From the NCBI GenBank assembly GCA_016650125.1, contig JAENWT010000016.1, positions 1-64,000 on the forward strand: DNA of 64,000 nt. Direction: 5' to 3'. The position numbers were made by a program, and so were the translations under genes. The DNA comes from Thermoleophilia bacterium. Lineage in GTDB: Bacteria > Actinomycetota > Thermoleophilia > Solirubrobacterales > 70-9. Within the stretch, counting starts at the first letter, position 1. Each line of letters starts with the position of its first letter. Shown here in pieces: positions 45,710 through 52,650 of this stretch. Under the pieces are notes generated by a model. That model saw only the letters and a list, made by a program, of their open reading frames with translations. It had not been told where the DNA came from and did no database searches.

Positions 45710-46360
45710 ATGTCAATCGAGCCGACCCCGATCGACGCCGCCCTCGCGGCCTATATCCAGGCGCACGCGAGTGGCCGCGACGAAGCCCTGAAGAGGGTGG
45801 AAGAGCAGACGGCGGCGATGGGAGCGATCGTGATGATGCAGACCGCACCGGAACAGGCCGCCTTCCTGGAGATGCTGGTGAGGACGGTAGACGCAAGGCT
45901 GGCGCTGGAAGTCGGAACTTTCACCGGTTACGGAGCCATTCGAATCGCCAGAGGTCTGGGGCCTGGTGGCCGACTCATCTGCTTCGAACTCGAGCAGGAG
46001 CGGGCCGACATCGCCCGAGCGAACCTGGACCAGGCGGGAGTGGGCGAGCAGACAGAGATCGTGGTCGGACCGGCGATCGAAGGCATCCGTGCCCTGCCGG
46101 ACGCGGCGGTCGACTTCGTCTACCTCGACGCCGACAAGACCGGCTACCCGGACTACTACGAGGAATTGGTCCCCCGCCTTCGGCCCGGCGGCCTCCTGGC
46201 AATCGACAACGTCTTCATGGGAGGCCGGATACTCGACACCGATCCCGACGAAGGAACGGCGGCCGTCCAGGGTCTGAACGACCGCATCATGGACGACGAA
46301 AGGGTCGATTCAGTGATGCTGGGAATGGCCGACGGGCTGACGCTGGTCCGCCGCAGATAG
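45710..46360 (+). CDS. class I SAM-dependent O-methyltransferase (COG4122 type)
   Basis: 216 residues: LALEVGTFTGYGAIRIARGL is SAM-binding motif I, FELEQERADIA the ribose-binding acid, FVYLDADKTGYPDYYE and AIDNVFMGG carry the catalytic metal/lysine residues of caffeoyl-CoA/catechol-type O-methyltransferases. It presumably methylates a small phenolic or catechol. A diverged second copy of its last 32 codons lies 660 bp downstream (47020-47118) beyond the Phd-PIN module. Confidence 0.92.
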   Translation: MSIEPTPIDAALAAYIQAHASGRDEALKRVEEQTAAMGAIVMMQTAPEQAAFLEMLVRTVDARLALEVGTFTGYGAIRIARGLGPGGRLICFELEQERADIARANLDQAGVGEQTEIVVGPAIEGIRALPDAAVDFVYLDADKTGYPDYYEELVPRLRPGGLLAIDNVFMGGRILDTDPDEGTAAVQGLNDRIMDDERVDSVMLGMADGLTLVRRR

Positions 46361-46370
46361 TCGCCTTCGG

Positions 46371-46751
46371 CTACCAGACGACTTCGACGTCGTACTGCTT
46401 CATTTGCCGGTCGGCGCTCACCAGCGAATGGTCCTCGAGTCTGGCTTGAGCGATCAGCAGTCGGTCAAAAGGATCGCGGTGGTGCCACGGAAGGTGTTCG
46501 ACCAGTGCGGCGTGTTCAGCGGTGATCGGCATCTGGTTGAAGTCCAATTGGGTCAGGGTTTTCGCCCAGTTCGCATCTATTTCGAGCTTCCCCAGCGACC
46601 GCTTGATCGCAATCTCCCAAAAGCTCACTGCGCTGACAGAAATCGAATTCGCCTCGTCGAGAAGGAGTCTTGTGGCACGATCGGAGACCGCACCCCGGTC
46701 ACCCAGGAGAAGCCAAACGACCACATTCGTGTCGAGGAGCAGTCTCGTCAC
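46371..46751 (-). CDS. PIN-domain toxin of a Phd-PIN module
   Basis: 126 residues: LLLDTNVVVWLL (first Asp), SAVSFWEIAIK (Glu), HRDPFDRLLIAQA (Asp) and LVSADRQM (last Asp), the YPxV/COG3744 type of PIN ribonuclease. It is the second gene of a minus-strand operon, starting 4 nt inside the Phd gene. Its stop lies only 10 nt from the O-methyltransferase stop. Confidence 0.93.
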   Translation of the reverse strand: MTRLLLDTNVVVWLLLGDRGAVSDRATRLLLDEANSISVSAVSFWEIAIKRSLGKLEIDANWAKTLTQLDFNQMPITAEHAALVEHLPWHHRDPFDRLLIAQARLEDHSLVSADRQMKQYDVEVVW

Positions 46752-46966
46752 GAAAACGGCTTGAAGTCATCCAGGGGCTGGTCGAATTCGGGCGGAATCG
46801 AACCCTCGAGATCTGCCCAGATCCGCCGTGTGCCTGGAGCAACGGGTGCTCGGACCAGCACGGCGACGGGCTGCTTCCCGCGCCGAATCGTCACGGATTC
46901 CCCAGCTTCGACCCGACGGAGAAGGCGTGAAAGCTGCGTTTTTGCCTCTTGGACTGTGACTTCCAT
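46748..46966 (-). CDS. Phd/YefM-family antitoxin
   Basis: 72 residues: MEVTVQEAKTQLSRLLRRVE then GESVTIRRGKQPVAVLV, the dimerising, DNA-binding N-domain of Phd/YefM. The tail (PPEFDQPLDDFKPF) is a typical PIN-contacting peptide. The message is probably leaderless, since a -10 lies 6 nt before the ATG. Confidence 0.92.
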   Translation of the reverse strand: MEVTVQEAKTQLSRLLRRVEAGESVTIRRGKQPVAVLVRAPVAPGTRRIWADLEGSIPPEFDQPLDDFKPFS

Positions 46967-46972
46967 GGTTAC

Positions 46973-47001
46973 TTTGTACCAGACCAGGTCAACTTGGTCA
47001 A
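46973..47001 (-). promoter_or_regulatory. promoter of the Phd-PIN module (leaderless)
   Basis: On the minus strand TTGACC (47001-46996), 17 bp, TACAAA (46978-46973): near-consensus -35/-10 with ideal spacing, 6 nt before the ATG. A second TTGACC lies 9 bp inside the first, giving a direct repeat for repressor binding. Confidence 0.65.
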
Positions 47002-47019
47002 CCAGACAAATGAACCAGA

Positions 47020-47118
47020 GCGCTACGGGGCTCGTACGACCGGATCATAGAAGCCGAAAGAGTCAGTTCAGTGATGCTGGGAATGGCCGACGGCTTGACA
47101 TTGGTGCTCCGGAAATAG
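47020..47118 (+). pseudogene. duplicated 3' end of an O-methyltransferase gene
   Basis: The 32 codons ending TAG 47116-47118 read ALRGSYDRIIEAERVSSV then MLGMADGLTLVLRK. They match the last 32 codons of the O-methyltransferase at 45710-46360 (AVQGLNDRIMDDERVDSV, MLGMADGLTLVRRR), with DNA similarity plain in SGTGATGCTGGGAATGGCCGAC-like stretches (S marks the one uncertain base). There is an in-frame stop just upstream, so this is only a gene end. It flanks the Phd-PIN module on its far side. Confidence 0.85.
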
Positions 47119-47158
47119 ATGCTGTCGAGCAGAACCAAAAGCTACAAAGGAGCCTCCA

Positions 47159-47395
47159 ATGGATGTGGGAATCACCGATTTGAAGGACAACCTCAGCCAG
47201 CACCTCAAGAGTGTTCGAGAAGGCGATGTGATCACCGTTACCAACCGCGGCAAGCCGATCGCTCGAATCAAACCTGTCGATCACGTGTTGGATCAAATGA
47301 TCGCCGACGGTCGCGTGACGCCGGCGAAGGAACCCACGGTTTCTCTTCCCGAACCCGTGAAGGGGGAAGGATCAATTTTTGATCAGCGGCGGTGA
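47159..47395 (+). CDS. orphan Phd/YefM-family antitoxin
   Basis: 78 residues: MDVGITDLKDNLSQHLKSV and GDVITVTNRGKPIARIKPV are the Phd/YefM N-domain. AAAGGAG precedes the ATG, unlike the leaderless antitoxins nearby. No PIN toxin follows; the next gene, 43 nt on, belongs to another module. The C-terminal tail (PVKGEGSIFDQRR) looks like an intact toxin-binding end, so a toxin may have been lost or act from elsewhere. Confidence 0.88.
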   Translation: MDVGITDLKDNLSQHLKSVREGDVITVTNRGKPIARIKPVDHVLDQMIADGRVTPAKEPTVSLPEPVKGEGSIFDQRR

Positions 47396-47423
47396 TAGCT
47401 AGCCAGTTGGGATGTAATGGCGC

Positions 47424-47429
47424 TACAAT
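47424..47429 (+). promoter_or_regulatory. -10 box of the RHH-MazF module
   Basis: TACAAT, 9 nt before the ATG at 47439, with no ribosome site between. No good -35 is evident at 17 bp. Consistent with a leaderless transcript. Confidence 0.4.
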
Positions 47430-47438
47430 GTAGACACG

Positions 47439-47675
47439 ATGGCTACAGAGACCACCACAATCAGGGTTCCCCGGGAAACGCGTGACCTTTTGGCGCAACA
47501 GGCCAAACAGCGCGGGGAATCGCTTTCGGCCATGTTGACCAAGCTGGCCGAGCGGGAAACCCGCGATGCGATCTTCAAGGCCGAGCGCCAGGCGGTTGTT
47601 GCCGAGAAGAATCGGTCAGAAGTGACCGAGGAGGCCAAGGACTGGGAAGTGGCCACCGGCGATGGATTCGACTGA
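47439..47675 (+). CDS. ribbon-helix-helix antitoxin (MazE-like) of a MazF module
   Basis: 78 residues: [20 protein letters not shown] followed by [14 protein letters not shown] is a CopG/RHH DNA-binding fold; the acidic tail ([15 protein letters not shown]) is a typical MazF-binding end. It overlaps the toxin gene by 14 nt. Confidence 0.88.
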   Translation: MATETTTIRVPRETRDLLAQQAKQRGESLSAMLTKLAERETRDAIFKAERQAVVAEKNRSEVTEEAKDWEVATGDGFD

Positions 47676-48012
47676 ACCATCTCGAGGCGAGATCTGGCTG
47701 ACCTCACTCGGTGCATCCCGCCCCGGAGAGCCAGGCAAGAATCGCCCAGCCGTGATTCTCTCGGTCGACGATCTGTTCACCGGGTCCGACGAGGATCTCG
47801 TCGTCGTGGTTCCGCTGTCGAGCTCGGCGGCGGTCACCCCACTGCGTCCGGTCGTCACTCCTGATGAAGGCGTGGAAGAACAAAGCGTCGCGGTCTGTCG
47901 GGCGGTGCGGGCGGTGGCCAGGCGCCGGCTGATCCGGCGAATCGGAGTTACCGGCCGCGGAACCATCGGTGAGATCGAGCACAGCCTCACATTGATTCTC
48001 GGGCTCGACTGA
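47662..48012 (+). CDS. MazF/PemK-family endoribonuclease toxin
   Basis: 116 residues: [27 protein letters not shown] is the SH3-like start (residues ~8-34) including the loop before the catalytic Arg, then VVVPLSSS and the C-terminal strand with [15 protein letters not shown]. MazF toxins cut single-stranded mRNA or rRNA. Complete; translation coupled to the antitoxin. Confidence 0.92.
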   Translation: MDSTEPSRGEIWLTSLGASRPGEPGKNRPAVILSVDDLFTGSDEDLVVVVPLSSSAAVTPLRPVVTPDEGVEEQSVAVCRAVRAVARRRLIRRIGVTGRGTIGEIEHSLTLILGLD

Positions 48013-48132
48013 CCCGCGCTGACCTGAAAGTTCGCTTCCAATCAAGGTATTTGCGGTTGTCCCGCGTACACGTTGGGTACCACCAAGGAAGTGATTCGTT
48101 CCAGACAGCCGTGGATGGCAGAGCAGGGTCAG

Positions 48133-48846
48133 ATGTACAGAGATCGTGAAAAAGAAACCGACGAGACCGAAGAGATCTCGCTCGAGGACACACAGGAATT
48201 CAACGTCGCCAACTCGGAGGCAGAGACCCGCGAGGAGCGACGGATCGACTTTGACGCCGAGGAGTTCGACGACGGGTCCGATCTCGAAGACGAGTCGGAC
48301 GAGGGTGGACCAGAATTCGAAGATGACGCAGACGACGACTACGTCGAGGACGAGTACTTCGAAGACGAGGTTGACCTCGTCGACCAGGAGACCGAAGAAG
48401 CTGAGCTGCCCGGCACTGGCCGGGAGCCGGAAGAGTCGGTCTCCGGCCACCTGAAGGCAGCGGGAGCGGCTGCGGTCGCCCGGGTTCGCCGGGTCAAGCT
48501 GCCCGAGGTACCGAAACCGAACGTGCCAAAACTCGAGACCGGGTCGATCGTCGGCGTGGTCGCCATCGTCATCGCCGCGCTGGTAGTCGGTGTCGGCGCA
48601 TTCTTCCTCGGCAAGGGAACGGGGGACGACGTCGACACGGCAAGGTTGGAAGGCGCAGCAGCCGGCAAGCAGGCCGGAGCGATCGAGGGTGCGTCGAAGG
48701 GATACGCGGCGGGATTCCAGGAGGGCCGTGACGCCGGGTTCGAGAAGGCTTACATCCCGGCCTACAAACTGAACTACAAACGGGCCTTCGAGCAGGCCGG
48801 CCTTGACGCTCCGGCTGACGACGAGATCGACGTCCCCGACCCATGA
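48133..48846 (+). CDS. acidic single-pass membrane protein with xxxG repeat (first of three)
   Basis: About 237 residues (starts at 48115 or 48073 are possible). A very acidic N-terminal part (Asp/Glu blocks, ~20-110) precedes a transmembrane helix (~160-185, VVAIVIAALVVGVGAFFLG). Then comes a run in which every fourth residue is Gly: LEGAAAGKQAGAIEGASKG and onward YAAGFQEGRDAG. No family recognised. The next two genes, overlapping, encode smaller proteins with a transmembrane helix and the same repeat, so the three products probably assemble together in the membrane. Confidence 0.72.
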   Translation: MYRDREKETDETEEISLEDTQEFNVANSEAETREERRIDFDAEEFDDGSDLEDESDEGGPEFEDDADDDYVEDEYFEDEVDLVDQETEEAELPGTGREPEESVSGHLKAAGAAAVARVRRVKLPEVPKPNVPKLETGSIVGVVAIVIAALVVGVGAFFLGKGTGDDVDTARLEGAAAGKQAGAIEGASKGYAAGFQEGRDAGFEKAYIPAYKLNYKRAFEQAGLDAPADDEIDVPDP

Positions 48847-49334
48847 TTCCGAAGCAGGCCAAACCCTGGCTGCTCGCCGGTGTGCTGGCGGTGGCGGTGG
48901 CAGGCATGGCGGGCTTTGCGCTCGGCTCCAGTTCGGCAACTGACAGCAGTGATGCCGAGATTGCCCGAAACGATGCCTACGAGGTCGCGTACGACCAGAC
49001 CGTCGATGAGGTCGAAGCGATCGCGGAAGGGCAGGGGCTGAAGTCGGGCAAGGCGCGCGGAAGGCGGGCCGGTGTGAAGACCGGAGGCCGGGAAGGTTTC
49101 GACATCGGCGGCGGGATCGCGGGGATAGAGGATGCAAAGGCTGACGCCGGTGCGGCCGCTGCAGAACAGGCTGCCGCCGAGTCCGCGATCGCCGAACGCC
49201 AGGCCAACTGCGGAGCGATTCCCGAGGCGCCAGACATCTGCCCGACGAGCGCCGAGCTGGCCGAGTACCAGGCAGCCGCGGCCGCGGCGATCTTCTATCC
49301 GGCGGAAGGAGGGCCGACGGACGATGAGCAGTGA
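48843..49334 (+). CDS. single-pass membrane protein with xxxG repeat (second of three)
   Basis: 163 residues: N-terminal transmembrane helix (~8-28, WLLAGVLAVAVAGMAGFALG), a short acidic linker, then Gly every fourth residue (GLKSGKARGRRAGVKTGGREG and on to FDIGGG). After that an Ala/Glu helix (~95-125) and a Cys pair (CGAIPEAPDIC) follow. ATGA overlap with the gene before and 11-nt overlap with the gene after make this one translational unit. No homologous family known to me. Confidence 0.72.
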   Translation: MIPKQAKPWLLAGVLAVAVAGMAGFALGSSSATDSSDAEIARNDAYEVAYDQTVDEVEAIAEGQGLKSGKARGRRAGVKTGGREGFDIGGGIAGIEDAKADAGAAAAEQAAAESAIAERQANCGAIPEAPDICPTSAELAEYQAAAAAAIFYPAEGGPTDDEQ

Positions 49335-49746
49335 ACAGCAGGCCAGTCAGAGAAAGAACATCCTCGTCGTGGCCGGCGTCGCGGCGGTCCTGATTGCATT
49401 GGTGGTCGGGCTGACCGTCGGCAGGGGAAATGCCTCCGACGACACGGATCCGGCTTTGACCATGCAGGAGACCATCAAGAGGGCCCACGACGCCACCCTC
49501 GCTGACGTGAGAGATGACATGGAGAAGGTTGGCATCCAGGACGGCACGAAGTCAGGTGCCCGTCAGGGAGGCAGAGCGGGCCGGAGGGCCGGAGAGTCAG
49601 ACGGAGCGGTCGCGGCACAACTACAGATCACAAGCGTCGCCCAGTCGGCAGCAGCCAACGCCCAGTCGGAACTGGACACCATCTCGGCCGCACCTCCCGC
49701 TCCCACCGCGCCGGTGCCGACGACACCCGTTGAACCCGGTCGCTGA
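49324..49746 (+). CDS. single-pass membrane protein with xxxG repeat (third of three)
   Basis: 140 residues: a transmembrane helix (~13-34, ILVVAGVAAVLIALVVGLTVG), a helical acidic stretch, then the four-residue glycine periodicity again (GIQDGTKSGARQGGRAG continuing RRAGESDG) and a Pro/Thr-rich tail. It starts inside the end of the second gene. Repeated layout with divergent sequence suggests ancient duplication. Confidence 0.7.
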   Translation: MSSEQQASQRKNILVVAGVAAVLIALVVGLTVGRGNASDDTDPALTMQETIKRAHDATLADVRDDMEKVGIQDGTKSGARQGGRAGRRAGESDGAVAAQLQITSVAQSAAANAQSELDTISAAPPAPTAPVPTTPVEPGR

Positions 49747-49891
49747 ACCGCTCCAGGATCCGCCGCCACCTTACGTCGAACTGTCGAGCGCATCTCGTTA
49801 CTGACGGGCCTGGTTTTGTGAGCCACACTCTTCGATCGTTGTGGCATGTTCCACTTCAGATTCATTAAGGCCATGTGACTCAGGTCGATTC

Positions 49892-50101
49892 ATGAGGTTC
49901 AGCCGCCACAGCAGGAATCGAGCTCGACTCACGAAGGTCACGACCCATGAGGTGGCCAAGTGCCTTGCAACTTCTGAGCCGATCGGTTCTGACCCAGACG
50001 GAAACCCCCTACACCACATCACGATCCGGGAAATCAGAATCGAAGTAGTGATCGCGCTTGACCGCCCGGGCTTCGTGATTACTCTGTACGAGAGAGACTG
50101 A
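49892..50101 (+). CDS. DUF4258-family protein, RelE-like putative toxin
   Basis: 69 residues: MRFSRHSRNRARLTKVTTHEVAKCL then IREIRIEVVIALDRPGFVITLYERD (given as starts at residues 1 and ~45) fit DUF4258, small beta-rich proteins considered RelE/BrnT-like. The following DUF2283 gene starts inside the stop codon (TGATG). The pair recurs in bacteria in a toxin-antitoxin-like arrangement; activity here is inferred. An upstream in-frame ATG at 49841 is not supported. Confidence 0.65.
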   Translation: MRFSRHSRNRARLTKVTTHEVAKCLATSEPIGSDPDGNPLHHITIREIRIEVVIALDRPGFVITLYERD

Positions 50102-50379
50102 TGAAAGTCGAATACGAAAAAGAAGCGGATCTTCTAGCGATCGAACTCGAGGCAGTCGACGAAGTCGACCACGGCGAGCGGGTCGACGGTGGGGCGATAG
50201 TCCACGTGGTTGACGGCCGACCGGCGATCATCGACGTACCAAGTGCTTCGAAAAGGCTCAAGCTGAAGCTCCGGTCGGTGGCCTCCCGGTATGACCTGGA
50301 TGCCGACGAGCTGATTGCGGGCGCCGACATTGCCTTGGCGAACCCTGATCGTGTTGCAATCTTCGAGCTGCTCAACTGA
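50101..50379 (+). CDS. DUF2283-family protein, putative antitoxin partner
   Basis: 92 residues: MKVEYEKEADLLAIELE and then VVDGRPAIIDVPSASKRL match the DUF2283 beta-hairpin family (typically Y-D-x-E-x-D-x-L-Y/A start, I-DxDxxG...I-E-I). The C-terminal extension with DADELIAGADIALANPD is longer than most. One-base overlap with the DUF4258 gene. Confidence 0.72.
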   Translation: MKVEYEKEADLLAIELEAVDEVDHGERVDGGAIVHVVDGRPAIIDVPSASKRLKLKLRSVASRYDLDADELIAGADIALANPDRVAIFELLN

Positions 50380-50413
50380 AGGCAATTGGTTGAGGAAATG
50401 AAGCGATAGCCCG

Positions 50414-50968
50414 CTACTCGGGTCCGATCGAGGTGCCCCAAAAGAGGTCGTAGTTGACTTCCCATTCGATCTCGGGAAAGGCGACGGCCGGCATCGAGGG
50501 ATCCTCGATAAGGACGTGGGCACTGACCGGGAGGTCGGAGCTGCTTCCCTCGGTCACCTTGCGCCAGTGACACAGGACCCGACCATTCGTGCCAGCCAGG
50601 GAGGCGCGTAGCCCGGGGGAATCCTCATCAAGGCGCTGCGGCAGGTAGCCATATAGCTCCCCGGTCCCGGAGTCGACCGCCACCACGGCACACGAGTCGT
50701 GAGGATTCGTCGGCTCAGAGACGAAGCGAACTGGAGAGCCAGGAAGGAGCGAGCCAGGATTTTCCCGCAGGGTTTGGTGGTGAAAGCGAACCCCGGCGAC
50801 CCGGATGACCCGGAATCCCGAATCGGTTGATTCGAGCAGATCGACATATGGATCGTTAGGTAAAACGACCTCGTGGGGCCAATAGCCGAAAGGCCAGTAG
50901 CTGGTACCAAACCCCGAATTGGGCAGCTGATCCAGAATCTCATTCCTGGTTGGTTTGATGACTCTCAA
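50414..50968 (-). CDS. HIRAN-domain protein
   Basis: About 184 residues. The centre (~55-120) reads as a HIRAN domain: IRVAGVRFHHQT, then PVRFVSEPTNPHDSCAVVAV and LYGYLPQRL. HIRAN modules recognise 3'-OH DNA ends or stalled replication intermediates and occur alone in bacteria. The TTG at 50968 is chosen since GGGAAG stands just before it. The frame is open to 51049. A 17-codon open frame (ATG 51030, MDYESRLRQVLLEIEPE) ends right before this start and may be a leader peptide. It lies among toxin-antitoxin genes, suggesting a DNA-end or defence role. Confidence 0.65.
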   Translation of the reverse strand: MRVIKPTRNEILDQLPNSGFGTSYWPFGYWPHEVVLPNDPYVDLLESTDSGFRVIRVAGVRFHHQTLRENPGSLLPGSPVRFVSEPTNPHDSCAVVAVDSGTGELYGYLPQRLDEDSPGLRASLAGTNGRVLCHWRKVTEGSSSDLPVSAHVLIEDPSMPAVAFPEIEWEVNYDLFWGTSIGPE

Positions 50969-51088
50969 GTCTTCCCTACTCAGGTTCGATCTCGAGAAGG
51001 ACCTGGCGGAGTCGGCTTTCGTAGTCCATGGGGAACAAGTCTGGCGCAAAGGCTGAATCTGACCCCGGCATTCAACCGGAGCTTCCAG

Positions 51089-51484
51089 TCAGGGCGTCAG
51101 CAGTTCAACTTCACACCGGATACCGGGTGCCTTGGTGAACGCCGAGTCGGCCGTCACGAGAGGCGCATCAAGCAGCTCCGCCAGCGCGACATAAGACGCG
51201 TCGTAAATGGACAGGTTGCGCCGGAGCTCCCAGGACCTGGCGAGTAAAGGACGATGGTCATAGCGGAGAACCGGCATGAGGAACACGTCGGCTACTGCCG
51301 ATTGGGCGGCTTCCGGGTCGAGCACTTTCAGCCGCTCGAGCCGTTTGAGTGCGTTGGTGGTTTCAAGATCAATCAGGTGAGGTGCTGCGGAAGTCTCCTC
51401 GTTCAATCGCTCAGTGGCCCGGTCGAAGATTCCACCGGAGTACGCGACGGCGAACAGGAGGACTGAAGCATCAACGACGATCAA
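51089..51484 (-). CDS. VapC PIN-domain toxin (FitAB-like module)
   Basis: 131 residues with VVDASVLLFAVAY (first Asp), HLIDLETTNALKRL (Glu), IYDASYVALAEL (Asp) and LVTADSAF (last Asp): an intact PIN ribonuclease of the actinobacterial VapC type. It starts 4 nt inside the antitoxin gene. Confidence 0.94.
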   Translation of the reverse strand: MIVVDASVLLFAVAYSGGIFDRATERLNEETSAAPHLIDLETTNALKRLERLKVLDPEAAQSAVADVFLMPVLRYDHRPLLARSWELRRNLSIYDASYVALAELLDAPLVTADSAFTKAPGIRCEVELLTP

Positions 51485-51708
51485 TGACTCTCCCGATCAC
51501 CACGGATGATCTCCACGATCTCTGCGGGAGGCAGGTCGATGCGTCGGTTCCGGGCTCGTTCGAAGATTTCCGTCATGACTTCCCGATCGGCAATTTCCTG
51601 GAGTTGGGAGAGCAGGAATTCCTGAAGTGACTGACCGGAGCTCCGGGCCCGCCGCTGCAGGGCCTGGTGGACGTCTTTGGGCACGTGCTTGACCTGGATA
51701 GAGGACAT
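51481..51708 (-). CDS. FitA/VapB-type RHH antitoxin
   Basis: 75 residues: SSIQVKHVPKDVHQALQRRA then GQSLQEFLLSQLQEI is the FitA-like ribbon-helix-helix; the tail (RNRRIDLPPAEIVEIIR) contacts the toxin. The ATG at 51708 is preferred, as a -10 and a palindrome stand directly before it and conserved sequence starts here, not at 51774. Confidence 0.93.
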   Translation of the reverse strand: MSSIQVKHVPKDVHQALQRRARSSGQSLQEFLLSQLQEIADREVMTEIFERARNRRIDLPPAEIVEIIRGDRESH

Positions 51709-51714
51709 GAGTCG

Positions 51715-51734
51715 AATGTAACGCCAAAATGGCG
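51715..51734 (-). promoter_or_regulatory. promoter and operator of the FitA-VapC module
   Basis: TACATT on the minus strand (51720-51715) is a -10 box 6 nt before the ATG, again leaderless. CGCCA, AAA, TGGCG (51722-51734) is a perfect palindrome right behind it. Confidence 0.55.
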
Positions 51735-51984
51735 CCACTTCAACTCGGGTTGGGTGCAGGGGGTTGAAGGCCATGCACCCTCAAGCTCCCGAAGCGTGAA
51801 AACTCTCCCCTCTTTTGTTGCTGTCAGATCTCGAGCGGTGCCAGGTTGGTTCGAATTCGATCGATGCCTTGGCGCCTGGCCCGGACCAACTCGAAATCGG
51901 ATGGACCTGGGTTTCTCTACCGACCTGTTCTGGCGATGGTTTCGTGGAGGGACTGGAGCCTGAGGTGCTTTTCGACAATGCGCG

Positions 51985-52068
51985 GCTGGCGGAACTAATG
52001 TCACCTGGGACCAGGACTTTGCCAAGTTCCCCGATCTGAACTGGAAAGCACCAGCCACGTTGAGTTAG
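51985..52068 (+). pseudogene. C-terminal remnant of a VapC PIN toxin
   Basis: In the frame ending TAG 52066-52068 the DNA reads AGGTNVTWDQDFAKFPDLNW and on to KAPATLS. T-x-D-x-DFA-x-FP-x-L-x-W-x-x-P is the usual C-terminal signature of many actinobacterial VapC toxins, including their last acidic residue. Upstream frames show no matching PIN start, so only the gene end survives. The rest of the 51709-52143 gap holds no recognisable gene. Confidence 0.55.
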
Positions 52069-52143
52069 GGGATAGGCAAGCGATGCAAGTGTCAGTTCAG
52101 GCGCCCTTTCCGCGACTCTCCAAATGGAAACGGAAAGGAACGG

Positions 52144-52650
52144 ATGAACTGGTACGAATTCGACGAGGACGAGGTCATTACCTGCAAATGTGGGTGGTCG
52201 GGAACTTCGAAGGGGAACCTCGAGATCCAGAAGCTCAGCTTCTTCTTTGAATGTCCCGAGTGCAGTCGCGCGCTCGCCGTGTTCGACTACCCGACGGTCG
52301 AACTCACGAAGTCAATGGCTGCATCCGGAAACGAGAAAGCAAAAGGGGAGCTCGAGGGGGCACTGAGGCGCGAGAACTTTCTCGACCGGGCCAAGGTGCA
52401 GGAACTGGCCGGGCCTGAGCAGCTACCGGATCTCGAAGGCGACGATCTCGTCATCGAATGGGACTTCGAGGGCAATGAAGGGAAGAACGGCGATTCGTTC
52501 ACCATCCTCCGTCACGAAGGCAAGGAGATCTGGCGGGAGGTTGCCTACTACGAAGGGATAGATCGTTTCGAGCGGGTCCTCTGGATCCTCCGGGAGAAGT
52601 ACGGCACCCGGATTGCCGAGCTGAGGCCGACTAAGAGCCTATCTCGGTAG
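52144..52650 (+). CDS. unknown protein with a CxC...CxxC zinc-ribbon-like N-terminus
   Basis: 168 residues. ITCKCGW (Cys 14 and 16) and FECPECSRA (Cys about 37 and 40) could bind zinc. The remainder is charged, with a final beta/alpha part (YEGIDRFERVLWILREKYG). GGAAAGGAAC precedes the ATG. No family recognised. The gene's end (LRPTKSLSR, stop 52648-52650) lies within sequence that looks like the end of the neighbouring IS remnant, so the original C-terminus may have been cut and replaced by a few IS-coded residues. Confidence 0.7.
   Translation: MNWYEFDEDEVITCKCGWSGTSKGNLEIQKLSFFFECPECSRALAVFDYPTVELTKSMAASGNEKAKGELEGALRRENFLDRAKVQELAGPEQLPDLEGDDLVIEWDFEGNEGKNGDSFTILRHEGKEIWREVAYYEGIDRFERVLWILREKYGTRIAELRPTKSLSR

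Noticed and set aside
47063-47296. Minus-strand small frame over the orphan Phd gene
   Set aside because: Antisense to a clear Phd antitoxin and to the methyltransferase remnant.
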